NCBI GenBank assembly: GCA_002423185.1
Contig: DIUX01000002.1
Span: 815,947 to 879,946, forward strand
DNA length: 64,000 nucleotides
Source: Micavibrio sp. UBA6147
GTDB lineage: Bacteria > Pseudomonadota > Alphaproteobacteria > Micavibrionales > UBA1664
Direction: 5' to 3'
Part shown: one piece after another, positions 44,324-54,990 of the stretch
Layout of the letters: every line of letters begins with the position of its first letter
Numbering within the stretch: position 1 is the stretch's first letter
Made by a program: the position numbers and the translations under genes
The notes under the pieces: generated by a model
The model's database searches: none
What the model was told of the DNA's origin: nothing
Seen by the model: only the letters and a program-made list of their open reading frames with translations

Positions 44324-46834
44324 TTAATACAGGCCGCCCGTTCCGCTGGAAATAGAGGATGATCCGTCATCATAGCCACCGACACCGGTTCCGCCATAGC
44401 TTCCTTCCGACATGCTGCCCCCAAGGCTGCCACCTTCAATAACGCGCATCCGCCCGTTTGGTTCCTGACCTTTCAAAAAAGCCTCCCAGATGACTTTTTT
44501 GTCGCCGGGATGGGCGCGGGTGCCGTTATCGGCATTGACTTGTACAAGGCTGATCCCCGTGGGCATACGGAAGGGAATCGGCTGTTTGCCGAGCAAGGCT
44601 TCCTCCATAAAGGCCTTGAAAACCGGTACGGCGACGCTTGATCCTGTTTCGCGCTTGCCGAGGGTGACAGGGTCGTCAAACCCGATATACACACCGGCAA
44701 CAAGGTCGGGGCTGAACCCGACAAACCACACGTCCTTGGATTCGTTGGTCGTGCCGGTTTTGCCGGCAAGCGGATAGCCGATGGTTTTAATCCGTGCGCC
44801 CGTGCCGCGCTGGACAACCCCTTCGAGCATCGACACGATCTGGTACACATGGCGCGGGTCGGCGATTTGGGCGCGTGTATCGGGCAAAGACGGGGTCTTA
44901 AGGTCTTTTTGCCACGGAATTTGTGGTCCACATCCTTCGCAGGGGCGCTCATCCTTGCGGTAAACGGTTTTGCCCCAACGGTCTTGGATACGGTCAATAA
45001 AGCTCGGCTGGATTTGCTTGCCGCCATTGACCAGCATCGCATAAGCGGCGGTGAGTTTAAGCACGGTTGTTTCCGTTGCGCCAAGCGCGTTGGCGAGGTG
45101 CGGGGGCATATCGTCATCAATGCCGAAACGTTTGGATATTTCGACCACGTTGTTGATGCCGATCTGGTTCGCGAGCCGAACGGTCATAAGGTTCCGCGAT
45201 TTTTCAATGCCCACCCGCATCGGTGTGGGGCCATAATATTCGTTGTTATAATTGGTCGGGCGCCATTTCTTAAGCCCCGGGCCTTGGTCAAACACAACCG
45301 GCGCGTCCAGAACAAGGGTAGAAGGGGTGTAGCCTTGCTCAAGCCCCGCTAGATAGACAAACGGCTTGAACGCCGATCCGGGCTGGCGCAGGGCTTGTGT
45401 GGCGCGGTTAAATTCACTGGTGCCGTAATACCACCCGCCTTGCATCGCCAAAATCCGGCCTGTATGCGGGTCCATCACCACCATGCCGCCCTGAATTTTG
45501 GGAATTTGGCGCAGGCGGTAAACAGGCTTGCCGTCGATTTCCAACGTTTCGGCGGCATCATCGGCGTCTTTTTCGGCAAAGGCGAAAATAACATCCCCGA
45601 CGGATAAAACATCGGAGGCATGAACCACCGCCGCGCCCTTACGGCTCTTGCCGAGGTCTTTGGCCGCCCATGTCAAATTGCTGAAGGGGATGACGCCGCG
45701 ATCGCCGTTTTCAAAGCCGATGACGATTTGCTTGGAGCCCGCCTCCAAAACAACGGCGAGCCGCCAGATATCGAGCATCCCTTCGGGCGGAACAACGGTG
45801 CGCAATTGGTCGCGCCATGCATCCATGGTTTCGAAATGGGCAATCGGTCCGCGGTATCCGTGGCGAATATCGTAATCCAGTAATCCTTTTAAAAATACGC
45901 GTTCGACAATTTGTTGGTAATGTGGGTCGAGTGTGCTGCGCACTGTGAATCCGCGGCGGGATAGGCCGTCTTCACCATATTTTTCGATCAGGAAACGACG
46001 AATTTCTTCGGCGAAATACGGTGCGCGGACGCGGTCGTCTTCGTCTTGGTCGTCATCAATCAACGTCTGAAGCGCTTTGGCCTTGGCGAGCTTGGCTTGG
46101 TCATTGGTGATATACCCGTCTTCATTCATGCGGTCGATGGCCCAATTGCGGCGTTCAATCGCGCGTTCGCGTTTCAAGACGGGATGGTAATTATTCGGCG
46201 CCTTGGGAAGGGCGGCAAGATAGGCGGCTTCCTCAATCGACAACTCTTCAAGCGCCTTCCCGAAATAGGTGAGCGCCGCGGCGCCAACCCCGTAGGAGCG
46301 CTGGCCAAGGAAAATATCGTTGAGGTACAGCTCCAGCAAACGGTCTTTCGGCAAAACCTTCTCCATGCGGTAGGCGAGCAAGGCTTCTTTGATTTTGCGT
46401 TCAAACGACACTTCGTTGGTCAAAAGAAAGTTTTTCGCGACTTGCTGGGTAATCGTTGATGCCCCGACAAGGCGGCGGTCGGATCCAAGATTTTGCAAAT
46501 TGGTAATCACGGCGCGCGTAATACCCATGTAGTCGAGCCCGTGATGGGTATAGAATTTTTTGTCTTCGGCGGAGATAAAAGCATTTTTGACCAAGGGCGG
46601 AATCGCGTCAATCGGAAGGTAAATGCGCTTTTCTTTGGCAAATTCGGTCATTAACCGCCCGTCACCGGCATGAACGCGGGCAACAACCGGCGGCTCATAA
46701 TTTTGGAGTTGGCTGTAATCGGGCAAATCTTCGCCGTAAGTCGCCAAAACCCACGAAAAAATACCGATCCCGACAATCAGGCCCAAAAGCCCGAGGGAGA
46801 ATAACGCCGCAATGATATAACCTAATTTACGCAT
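44324..46834 (-). CDS. mrcA: Penicillin-binding protein 1A
   Basis: 836 residues. One N-terminal transmembrane helix (about 8-30), a GT51 transglycosylase domain with catalytic E90 in SAEDKKFY, an OB-like insert, and a transpeptidase domain with the nucleophile S487 (SAFK), an SRN motif and AGKTGTT. It polymerises and cross-links peptidoglycan. The tail is Gly/Ser/Tyr-rich. Monocistronic by appearance. Confidence 0.95.
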   Translation of the reverse strand: MRKLGYIIAALFSLGLLGLIVGIGIFSWVLATYGEDLPDYSQLQNYEPPVVARVHAGDGRLMTEFAKEKRIYLPIDAIPPLVKNAFISAEDKKFYTHHGLDYMGITRAVITNLQNLGSDRRLVGASTITQQVAKNFLLTNEVSFERKIKEALLAYRMEKVLPKDRLLELYLNDIFLGQRSYGVGAAALTYFGKALEELSIEEAAYLAALPKAPNNYHPVLKRERAIERRNWAIDRMNEDGYITNDQAKLAKAKALQTLIDDDQDEDDRVRAPYFAEEIRRFLIEKYGEDGLSRRGFTVRSTLDPHYQQIVERVFLKGLLDYDIRHGYRGPIAHFETMDAWRDQLRTVVPPEGMLDIWRLAVVLEAGSKQIVIGFENGDRGVIPFSNLTWAAKDLGKSRKGAAVVHASDVLSVGDVIFAFAEKDADDAAETLEIDGKPVYRLRQIPKIQGGMVVMDPHTGRILAMQGGWYYGTSEFNRATQALRQPGSAFKPFVYLAGLEQGYTPSTLVLDAPVVFDQGPGLKKWRPTNYNNEYYGPTPMRVGIEKSRNLMTVRLANQIGINNVVEISKRFGIDDDMPPHLANALGATETTVLKLTAAYAMLVNGGKQIQPSFIDRIQDRWGKTVYRKDERPCEGCGPQIPWQKDLKTPSLPDTRAQIADPRHVYQIVSMLEGVVQRGTGARIKTIGYPLAGKTGTTNESKDVWFVGFSPDLVAGVYIGFDDPVTLGKRETGSSVAVPVFKAFMEEALLGKQPIPFRMPTGISLVQVNADNGTRAHPGDKKVIWEAFLKGQEPNGRMRVIEGGSLGGSMSEGSYGGTGVGGYDDGSSSISSGTGGLY

Positions 46835-47004
46835 AAGCCGTTATATCGCACAAAAAAGCGGCGAAATAAAGGCTTTAATTCGGAGTTTTGCTTCGTTTGG
46901 ATTGAATGGTGGTGCTCGAAACCGCACGCACAAAAGGGCGCCATAAAACGCTAAAAGCAAACCGCCCCGCGCCCAGAATGAATCAGGGTTGAATCGCGAA
47001 TGAA

Positions 47005-47784
47005 TTATGCCATATGGGCGTGTTTGGTGATCGGCCCTTGCGCCCGCCCGTGGATGAATTGGTCAACATACGGGTTGCCGGAATCGTCCAGGCGGTCAAC
47101 CCCGCCGGTCCAGATCATTTTGCCCTCATAAATCATGCTCACATGGTCGGCGATTTTGCGCACGCTCGCCATGTCGTGGGTGATGGTCAAGGCGGTGGCA
47201 CCAAGATTTTTCACGCATTCAACGATGAGGTTGTTAATAACGTCCGCCATAATCGGATCAAGGCCGGTGGTGGGTTCGTCAAAGAAGATAATCTCAGGCT
47301 CGGTTGCGATGGCGCGGGCAAGGGATACCCGTTTTTGCATCCCGCCAGACAATTCCGCCGGAAATAAATTCGCAACCTGTGATCCAAGGCCGACGGATTT
47401 AAGCTTATCAACCGCAATGTCGCGGGCTTGCTTGAGGCTCATGCCCTGACCATGGATCAGGCCGAAGGCCACATTGTGCCAAACGGGGAGCGAGTCAAAC
47501 AACGCCCCGCCTTGAAACAACATGCCGAATTTTCCCATCATGGCATTGCGCTCACGGTCGCTCATGCCCATGGTTTCAACCCCGTCAACGAGGATCGACC
47601 CGCTATCGGCGTGAATAAGACCCAAAATGCATTTAAGCGCCACCGATTTTCCGGTTCCCGATCCGCCGATAATCACCATCGACGTGCCGCGTTCGACGGT
47701 AAGGTCAATGCCGTTCAATACATGCTTGCTGCCGAAGGATTTATGCACATCCTTCATCACGATTTTTGCTGTGTCACCGCTCAT
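47005..47784 (-). CDS. mlaF: ABC transporter ATPase MlaF
   Basis: 259 residues. Walker A GGSGTGKS (40-47), signature LSGGMQKRVSLARA, Walker B EIIFFDEPTTGLDP. The MlaF hallmark FGMLFQGGALFDSLPVW is present. It powers the Mla phospholipid transporter. Overlaps the mlaE stop by four bases. Confidence 0.95.
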   Translation of the reverse strand: MSGDTAKIVMKDVHKSFGSKHVLNGIDLTVERGTSMVIIGGSGTGKSVALKCILGLIHADSGSILVDGVETMGMSDRERNAMMGKFGMLFQGGALFDSLPVWHNVAFGLIHGQGMSLKQARDIAVDKLKSVGLGSQVANLFPAELSGGMQKRVSLARAIATEPEIIFFDEPTTGLDPIMADVINNLIVECVKNLGATALTITHDMASVRKIADHVSMIYEGKMIWTGGVDRLDDSGNPYVDQFIHGRAQGPITKHAHMA

Positions 47785-48626
47785 GAGAAAAACGCCTGTG
47801 TCAGGAAGTAATTGAAAATAAGGATCAATATGGACGCCGACACGACCGCATTGGTGGTTGCCGCGCCCACGCCTTGTGCGCCGCGACCGGAATTATAGCC
47901 GTTATAGCAGCCAAGCAACGTCACGATAAACCCGAAAACACCAGCCTTCACGAGTCCGGAAATCACGTCAATCGGTTCAACGAAATCCCATGTTTGGGTG
48001 ATGTAACCGCTGGCGGAAAACCCAAGCACATGAACCCCGACCAAATATCCACCCATGACGCCGATAATATCCGCGATCAACACCAAAATAGGCATCATAA
48101 TTACCCCCGCCATGACGCGCGGTACGACAAGATATTTAATCGGATTGACGGATAATGTGGTGAGGGCGTCAATCTGCTCGGTCACGCGCATCGTGCCGAT
48201 CTCGGCGGCGATGGAGGCGCCGATCCGCCCCGCGACCATCAAACCCGCCAAAACAGGCGCAAGTTCACGGGTGATCGACAACACAACCACGCTGGCCACC
48301 GCGCCTTCGGCATTGAAGCGCGAAAATCCGGTATAGCTTTGCAACGCCAAAACCATGCCCGAAAACAACGCCGTCATCCCGACAACGGCGAGCGAGTAAA
48401 ACCCGATATTCATGAATTGGCGCAAAATATGTTTAAGGTATAAAGGCGGTGTTACGCACGCGGCCAAAACCTTGCCGGTGAACAAGCCAAGCCGCCCGAT
48501 TGAATCCGCCAAATCCAGCAAAGACCGTCCTGCGCCTTGGCACATATCAAGGACAATCGTCACAGGATGAAAGGATGATTTTGGGGTGTGTCCTATGGGT
48601 ATGTTTTTGCTGCTGTCTTTTGCCAT
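47781..48626 (-). CDS. mlaE: ABC transporter permease MlaE
   Basis: 281 residues with about five or six transmembrane helices, the GRIGASIAAEIGTMRVTEQI cytoplasmic motif and ALTTLSVNPIKYLVVPR. Permease of the Mla system with MlaF; the MCE partner is encoded at 2972. Its start lies 34 bases inside the 3' end of alr. Confidence 0.95.
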   Translation of the reverse strand: MAKDSSKNIPIGHTPKSSFHPVTIVLDMCQGAGRSLLDLADSIGRLGLFTGKVLAACVTPPLYLKHILRQFMNIGFYSLAVVGMTALFSGMVLALQSYTGFSRFNAEGAVASVVVLSITRELAPVLAGLMVAGRIGASIAAEIGTMRVTEQIDALTTLSVNPIKYLVVPRVMAGVIMMPILVLIADIIGVMGGYLVGVHVLGFSASGYITQTWDFVEPIDVISGLVKAGVFGFIVTLLGCYNGYNSGRGAQGVGAATTNAVVSASILILIFNYFLTQAFFS

Positions 48627-49831
48627 TCGTCCAATTGTACCTGTTCTTTATCCATGCTCAAAGGCACAGCAGGCGAAAGCGAAATATCACGGGAGTCCGT
48701 CATAACTTCGGCATGCTGCGCGTCTGTTTCTGTATAAAGACGTTGGGCGCGTTTGCCAAGCCCTGTTAGAATTTCATACCCGTTCGTTTCCGCCATGCGT
48801 CCGACTTGGTCGGGGGTTTGTTTATCGCACAGGAATGACACCCAATCACCGCGATGCGGCTGGCCTTCGCTCAGATGGTCAATCCGCACCATCACCATGT
48901 CCATCGACACGCGTCCGGTAATCGGCAATGGCCGCCCGTTAAAAAACAAATGTCCGCGATTGGTCAAAATACGGCGCAGCCCATCAGCATAGCCCAGCGA
49001 CACGGTCGCCACGCGCATATCACGCGGCGCTTTCCATGTTTCGTTATAGCCAATCGTTTCACCCGCCTTGACGTCAAGGGTTTGGATGATGCGCGCTTGC
49101 AACGTCACCGGTGTTTTGATCTGGTCATTATTTTCACCACTCAGGGGCTGCAAGCCGAAAATCGCGCGCCCAGGGCGCACCATGTCATAATGAAAGGCAG
49201 GCTTGCGCATTAAGCCGGCGGAGTTGGCGAGCGAGCGTTTCGCGGTTTTTACAATGTCTTGCGGCATCATCGCGACCATGTCGTCAAAGCGGCTGTGCTG
49301 CATCACGGTCATGGTCGAGGCATCGTCATCCGCCGAGGCAAAATGCGACATCAAGCTGTGAACGGCAATGCCGCGCAGCCTGTCCGGATTTTCGGCAATC
49401 GCCTTAACATCCGCCGCCGATAATCCGACGCGGCGCATCCCCGTGTCGAACTGGATCATCGCGGGATAGGCCGTTTCATCGCGGCGGCACAGCGCCGCCC
49501 AAACGTCAATATCTTCAAGGCTGTTCAGTACCGGAATAATCGCACTCGCCGCCATGAATTCGGCGTTATGCTCGTCCAGAATCGCGTTCAAAACCCCGAT
49601 GGGCTTTTGCGTAATCTGGCGTAAGTCTGCGGCCTCATAAGGGGTCGCAACAAAAAACAGCGGGCATCCAGCGCGCTCTAAAACGGGGGCTACACGCTCA
49701 ACGCCGAGGCCATAAGCATTGGCCTTGACCACGCCGGCAACGGTCACATTTTGTCCGACACGGGTGCGGACATATTGGTAATTGGAACGGATAATATCAA
49801 GGTCAATCAACAAACGGGATTGGGGCTGCAT
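48593..49831 (-). CDS. alr: Alanine racemase
   Basis: 412 residues. PLP Lys is K36 in VVKANAYGLG, the RPGRAIFG segment binds, and the second catalytic Tyr is in SLGYADGL. Makes D-Ala for peptidoglycan. The C-terminus is about 30 residues longer than usual and runs into mlaE, overlapping by 34 bases. alr-mlaE-mlaF order is common in alphaproteobacteria. Confidence 0.95.
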   Translation of the reverse strand: MQPQSRLLIDLDIIRSNYQYVRTRVGQNVTVAGVVKANAYGLGVERVAPVLERAGCPLFFVATPYEAADLRQITQKPIGVLNAILDEHNAEFMAASAIIPVLNSLEDIDVWAALCRRDETAYPAMIQFDTGMRRVGLSAADVKAIAENPDRLRGIAVHSLMSHFASADDDASTMTVMQHSRFDDMVAMMPQDIVKTAKRSLANSAGLMRKPAFHYDMVRPGRAIFGLQPLSGENNDQIKTPVTLQARIIQTLDVKAGETIGYNETWKAPRDMRVATVSLGYADGLRRILTNRGHLFFNGRPLPITGRVSMDMVMVRIDHLSEGQPHRGDWVSFLCDKQTPDQVGRMAETNGYEILTGLGKRAQRLYTETDAQHAEVMTDSRDISLSPAVPLSMDKEQVQLDEWQKTAAKTYP

Positions 49832-50062
49832 TCTATGGCGGTTTCCTTCGCTCGAAATTTGTCAAAATCGGTCAAAATCTTTGATTCATCAACAATAATC
49901 GGTGCGCGTCACCCGCACAGAGCCGTCCGTTTCGAATCTCGCCGTCCTGTTTTAAAGGGCGGTTCATAAAGGAAACAACGTGCCATCGCGCCTGTCCCGA
50001 TCATTAAGACTGGGGGGCAGGCAATGACGGTATAGACCCCGAAACTGAGGGGTTTAGTCTTG

Positions 50063-52105
50063 TTAGTCTTGGCGCAGCTCAGGCCGATTTTCGTATTCCG
50101 CAAGGGATTCTGGGTTGGCCAGAGCATGCTGGTTTTTCACCGCGCGTCCATGAATAACATCTCTTACCGCAATCTCGGTAATCTTGCCACTTTTTGTGCG
50201 CGGAATATCATTAACGCGCAGGATTATGGCTGGAACATGGCGTGGTGATGCGCCGTTACGGATTTGGGTTTTGATGCGCTGTGCCAGCATATCATCCAGC
50301 ACCGCCCCGTCTTTAAGGCGTACACACAAAATCACGCGCACATCCCCATCCGGCGTGTCTTGGCCGACCGCGATGCTCTCGATCACTTCGGGGATTTGTT
50401 CAACTTGGCGGTAAATCTCCGCCGTACCGATGCGCACGCCCCCGGGGTTCAAGGTCGCATCCGACCGTCCGTAAATAATCCATCCATTGTTCACCGTGCG
50501 TTCGACCCAATCGCCATGCGCCCAGATATTATCGAATGTTTCGAAATACGCGCCCTTGTATTTTGACCCGTCTTCGTCGTTCCAAAACATCACCGGCATA
50601 GACGGGAAGGGCGATTTGCAAACGAGTTCGCCCTTGCTACCGCTTTGGCCGTTTTTCGCGCCGATGCTCTTGCCTTCGTCATCAAACACGTCAACATCCA
50701 TGCCAAGCCCCGCGCATTGAATTTCGCCGCGAAGGACGGGCGAGATCGGGTTGCCCAGCACGAAACACGACACAATATCCGTGCCGCCGGAAATTGACGC
50801 CAAATGCACATCAGGCTTAATCTTGTTGTACACATAGTCAAAACTCTCATGCACCAACGGCGATCCGGTGGAGGTCATCACCTTGACGCTGGACAAATCA
50901 TGCGTCTTGCGTGGCTCCAGCCCGCCTTTGTTGAGGGCGTCGATATATTTCGCCGACGTGCCGAACAACTTGAACTTCTCGGCATCGGCATAATCGAACA
51001 GGATATTCCCGCTCGGCGCAAAGGGTGACCCGTCAAACAAGCATAAAACAGCCCCGCAGGCCATGGCGGTGACTTGCCAGTTCCACATCATCCACCCGCA
51101 GGTGGTGAAATAGAATATCTTGTCGTTCGGCGCAGTATCGCACTGAAAAATATGCTCTTTCATATGCTGGATCAAGGTGCCGCCCGCTCCGTGGACAATA
51201 CATTTCGGCACGCCGGTCGTACCCGATGAAAACATGATATACAGCGGATGGTTAAACGCGCATTGTTCAAACGCAATCGCTCCGCCTTTTTCGGCGCCCA
51301 AAACATCATCCCACAAAACGGCATTGGCAACGCCCGACACATCCGGCTTCGCATTGGCGTAAGGAATGATAATTGTTTGCCGCAGACTCGGCATCTGCGG
51401 AACAATCTCGCGCAGCTTGCCAACGCAATCAATCGTCTTGCCGTTATAGTAGTACCCTTCGACCGCGAGCAAAACCTTCGGCTCTACCTGACCGAACCGG
51501 TCAAGCACGCCCTGCACCCCGAAGTCGGGTGAGGCCGACGACCAAATCGCCCCGAGCGAAGCGGTGGCGAGCATCCCGATCACTGCCTCCGGCATATTCG
51601 CGATGAAGGCGGCAACGCGGTCGCCCTTGCCGACTCCGGCTTTTTTCAAGACTTGGGCGAGGCGGCTGACCTTGTCATAGACGTCATCGCGGCTCAGGCT
51701 GCGTTTCACCTTGTCTTCGCCCCAAAAAGTCATAACAACATCCGACCCTTTTTGCCCGTCATGGAGGCGGAGCATATTCTGCGCAAAATTCAATCGAGCC
51801 TCTGGGAAAAACACCGCCCCCGGCATTTGATTGGGGTTGTCCAAGACGCGCCCACCCTTATCGCCGACAATGCCCGCGAAGTCCCAAAAATCACTCCAAA
51901 AATCTTCTTTTTTGTCGACCGACCATTGCCAGACATCGTGGTAGGATTCGAGGGACAGCCCATATTTTTTGTTTGTCTGTTGCATAAAATCATACAAACG
52001 CGTGCGCTTGATTTGCTCCTGCGTCGGCGCCCATAAAACAGGGGCGGCGGCAGAGGCCGTAGCGGCATTTTGCGATACGGATTTTACGGTTGTTTCGGCG
52101 GACAT
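50063..52105 (-). CDS. Acetoacetate--CoA ligase
   Basis: 680 residues from the ATG at 52105, with GGGAGAAG upstream. ANL superfamily: the SSGTTGVPK phosphate loop, the YGRSDATLNPGGVRIG hinge region, and the PRTKSGKITE C-terminal Lys motif. Overall match, including FMQQTNKKYGL and MWNWQ, is to acetoacetyl-CoA synthetases, which salvage acetoacetate for lipid or PHB use. No beta-ketothiolase or PHB gene is nearby. Confidence 0.9.
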   Translation of the reverse strand: MSAETTVKSVSQNAATASAAAPVLWAPTQEQIKRTRLYDFMQQTNKKYGLSLESYHDVWQWSVDKKEDFWSDFWDFAGIVGDKGGRVLDNPNQMPGAVFFPEARLNFAQNMLRLHDGQKGSDVVMTFWGEDKVKRSLSRDDVYDKVSRLAQVLKKAGVGKGDRVAAFIANMPEAVIGMLATASLGAIWSSASPDFGVQGVLDRFGQVEPKVLLAVEGYYYNGKTIDCVGKLREIVPQMPSLRQTIIIPYANAKPDVSGVANAVLWDDVLGAEKGGAIAFEQCAFNHPLYIMFSSGTTGVPKCIVHGAGGTLIQHMKEHIFQCDTAPNDKIFYFTTCGWMMWNWQVTAMACGAVLCLFDGSPFAPSGNILFDYADAEKFKLFGTSAKYIDALNKGGLEPRKTHDLSSVKVMTSTGSPLVHESFDYVYNKIKPDVHLASISGGTDIVSCFVLGNPISPVLRGEIQCAGLGMDVDVFDDEGKSIGAKNGQSGSKGELVCKSPFPSMPVMFWNDEDGSKYKGAYFETFDNIWAHGDWVERTVNNGWIIYGRSDATLNPGGVRIGTAEIYRQVEQIPEVIESIAVGQDTPDGDVRVILCVRLKDGAVLDDMLAQRIKTQIRNGASPRHVPAIILRVNDIPRTKSGKITEIAVRDVIHGRAVKNQHALANPESLAEYENRPELRQD

Positions 52106-52417
52106 GGCGTCTTCTCCCATCTGATATCTTTTCTTTTGCATTGCCCCAATATTTTGTGGCGTTCTTGCGTTCTTCTTATGCTGTATTGGCGGCATTCAGC
52201 GCGGCGGCGGACATGGTTTATGCTGCGCCACAGCAATAAATACATCACAAGACAAGCCGTCATTAAGGCGAAAAATATATCTGTGGTCAAGCAAAACCCT
52301 TGCCTTTTCCCACCCTGTCCATAAGATTTTTAGGGAAACCCTGCTGCCCGCATTCCAGCCCGCGTTTCAGACTTGCTCCAAACCGCCCCAAAGACCTGAA
52401 AAAGATAAGGGTAGCGT

Positions 52418-53002
52418 CTAAACCCGTCCGATATCGCGCCATCCGAAGGCGATTTCGGTGACGTCTTGGCCGCCGATATTGACTTTTTGTTTGCCAACGC
52501 GCTGCCCGCCACATTTTTCATAGAATTTGACGGCGCGTTTATTGCGGTCGATGACCCACAGCAAGGCGCGGTCAAGATAGGATTTTTGCATCGGCGTTAC
52601 GGCGGCCTTCATCAAGGTGCGGGCGGTGCCGCTTCCCCAGTAATCCGGTGCGACATACAGGGCATAAATCTCGCCCGGCCATGCGGGCATGATGCCGCGG
52701 TCTTCGTGGATGCGGGTGCGGATCGGGCCAAAGGCGATGAATCCGGCGGGGATTTGTTTGTTGTTCGTGCCGTCTTGGACGTCTGGGCCGTCATTGCCGT
52801 CAAACGCAATCAAAACCGTTGTTGAATCGCCGAGCCATTTTGTCCATTTCGCGGTAAACGCCCCGACATCCAGCCCGTCCAGATACGCCGCATCGGCGAA
52901 ATCGGCATATCCTTTGCGGGTGCTCTCGACATGCAAGGCGGCGACAATCGCGGCATCGTCAATATTGGCTTGGCGGATGGTGAGGGCGGGGGCGTCACTC
53001 AT
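52418..53002 (-). CDS. GNAT family N-acetyltransferase
   Basis: 194 residues. RQANIDDAAIVAALH at the start, ALYVAPDYWGSGTARTLM is the acetyl-CoA loop (Q/RxxGxG/A-like), and ALLWVIDRNKRAVKFYEKCG is the last conserved motif. Target unknown. Its ATG overlaps the stop of the neighbouring GNAT gene by four bases. Confidence 0.88.
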   Translation of the reverse strand: MSDAPALTIRQANIDDAAIVAALHVESTRKGYADFADAAYLDGLDVGAFTAKWTKWLGDSTTVLIAFDGNDGPDVQDGTNNKQIPAGFIAFGPIRTRIHEDRGIMPAWPGEIYALYVAPDYWGSGTARTLMKAAVTPMQKSYLDRALLWVIDRNKRAVKFYEKCGGQRVGKQKVNIGGQDVTEIAFGWRDIGRV

Positions 53003-53484
53003 GCCGCGTCATCTTCGAGATTTTTGATAAAGAACATTTCGACTTGCTCTTGGATCGGGCCGAAGGTGAGGCGGCCGGATGGCGCAAACCCGTTACGCGT
53101 ATGCCATTTTTGCGGCGCGGTTTCGTTCATTTGGGCGGAGGTCATCAAAACCCGCGCGCCTTTTTCCGCCATTTGGTCTTCCCAAAAGTGAAACAAAGCG
53201 GTGCCGATGCCTTTTTCGCGGAGGTTTTCTTCCGGCACGCGGATCATGTCCATATACGGAATCCCGCCCCAAAACTGGCTGAACCGCAAAAACCCGAAAT
53301 AGCCGCCTTCGGCGTCTTCCGCAATAATATATTCGCCGAGCGCAAGGCAACGCCCCACCCATTCCGGCGTTACATAGGGGTCGTTGAGGATGAGCCATTC
53401 AAGCGCATCGCGCTGCGCGTACCCGACCTTGATCGAAGGCGGCGTTTGCGGCTTTGTGTCTTTTGGGCGCGGTGCGCTGGGCAT
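52999..53484 (-). CDS. GNAT family N-acetyltransferase
   Basis: 161 residues. DMIRVPEENLREKGIGTAL is the acetyl-CoA binding motif and HTRNGFAPSG the later conserved segment. Only 3 bases separate it from the guaB stop, so guaB and both GNAT genes look like one operon. The link to GMP synthesis is unexplained; not recognised as a known guaB partner. Confidence 0.88.
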   Translation of the reverse strand: MPSAPRPKDTKPQTPPSIKVGYAQRDALEWLILNDPYVTPEWVGRCLALGEYIIAEDAEGGYFGFLRFSQFWGGIPYMDMIRVPEENLREKGIGTALFHFWEDQMAEKGARVLMTSAQMNETAPQKWHTRNGFAPSGRLTFGPIQEQVEMFFIKNLEDDAA

Positions 53485-53487
53485 GGT

Positions 53488-54990
53488 TTAATCTTCCTTA
53501 CGATAATTGGGGGCTTCGGCGGTGATGGTCACGTCATGGACGTGGTTTTCACGCACGCCCGCGCCGGTGATACGGGTGAATTGGGCTTTGCTGTGCATAT
53601 CCGCAATGGTGGCACATCCGGTATAACCCATCGAGGCGCGCAGGCCGCCGATCATCTGGTGAATCACCTGATGCAACGGGCCTTTATAGGGGACGCGGCC
53701 TTCGATTCCTTCGGGGACGAGTTTTTGGCTCTCGGTCACTTTGCCTTGGAAATACCGGTCGGCGGAGCCTTTGGACATCGCGCCCACAGACCCCATCCCG
53801 CGATAGGATTTATAGCTTCGCCCTTGATACAGGATCACATCCCCAGGGGCTTCGTCCGTGCCGGCGAGCATCGACCCGACCATGATGCAATCCGCGCCGG
53901 CGGCGAGCGCCTTGGCCATGTCGCCCGAATACCGCACCCCGCCATCGGCGATGAGGGGGATATCCGCCTTTTTGCACGCATCGGCAACCGCCATAATGGC
54001 GCTGAGTTGCGGTACGCCGACCCCCGCGACAATGCGGGTTGTACAGATCGACCCGGGGCCGATCCCGACCTTCACCCCGTCCACCCCGACGTCAATCAAG
54101 GCGCGGGCGGCATCGGCGGTGGCAATATTGCCGGCGATGATTTGCGTATGCTCGCCTTTTTCGCGGATGATTTTGGCAACCGTGTCCAAAACACCTTGGG
54201 AATGGCCATGCGCGGTGTCAACAACCACAACATCCAGCCCCGCCGCCATCAAGGCCACGGCGCGGTTATACCCGTTATCCCCCGTTCCGACCGCCGCCCC
54301 GACGCGCAGGCGTCCGAGATGGTCTTTACAGGCATGGGGGAAGGTCTGAGCCTTTTCAATATCCTTCACCGTGACAAGGCCGGTACAGCGAAAATCCTTG
54401 TCAACGATCAATAATTTTTCGATGCGGTGTTGGTGGAGGAGTCTTTTGGCGTCTTCGCGGCTGATGCCTGTTTCGGCGGTGATCAGGTTTTTGGCGGTCA
54501 TAAGCTCGCGCACTGGCTGCGCCGGATTATCGGCAAAGCGCACATCGCGGTGAGTCAAAATCCCGACCAGCTTGCCCCCCGTATCAACCACCGGAATACC
54601 GGAAATGTTATTATCCTGCATGACGCTTAAGGCCAGCGCGAGTGTCGCATCGGGGTGAATCGTAATCGGGTCGACAACCATGCCGGATTCAAACCGTTTG
54701 ACCTTGCGGACTTCTTCGACTTGGCGCTCAACATCCATGTTGCGGTGAAGGATTCCCATCCCGCCGGTTTGCGCCATCGCAATCGCCATCGCGCTCTCCG
54801 TCACCGTATCCATCGCGGCGGACAGGAGCGGCACGCCAAGTTCAATCGTGCGGGTCAAACGGGATTTGGTTGACACATCGGCGGGCTGGACGATGGAATG
54901 GGCGGGGAGCAGCAAAACATCGTCAAAGGTCAAAGACTCTGAAATGACTTTGTCAGTAAAAGATTGGGGGGATTTTCCTGCAAAGGACAT
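53488..54990 (-). CDS. guaB: IMP dehydrogenase
   Basis: 500 residues. TFDDVLLLPAHS start, two CBS domains (about residues 95-220), then GPGSICTTR with the catalytic Cys and the GMGSVGAM flap, with YFQ nearby. Oxidises IMP to XMP, feeding GuaA encoded at 37320. Confidence 0.97.
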   Translation of the reverse strand: MSFAGKSPQSFTDKVISESLTFDDVLLLPAHSIVQPADVSTKSRLTRTIELGVPLLSAAMDTVTESAMAIAMAQTGGMGILHRNMDVERQVEEVRKVKRFESGMVVDPITIHPDATLALALSVMQDNNISGIPVVDTGGKLVGILTHRDVRFADNPAQPVRELMTAKNLITAETGISREDAKRLLHQHRIEKLLIVDKDFRCTGLVTVKDIEKAQTFPHACKDHLGRLRVGAAVGTGDNGYNRAVALMAAGLDVVVVDTAHGHSQGVLDTVAKIIREKGEHTQIIAGNIATADAARALIDVGVDGVKVGIGPGSICTTRIVAGVGVPQLSAIMAVADACKKADIPLIADGGVRYSGDMAKALAAGADCIMVGSMLAGTDEAPGDVILYQGRSYKSYRGMGSVGAMSKGSADRYFQGKVTESQKLVPEGIEGRVPYKGPLHQVIHQMIGGLRASMGYTGCATIADMHSKAQFTRITGAGVRENHVHDVTITAEAPNYRKED

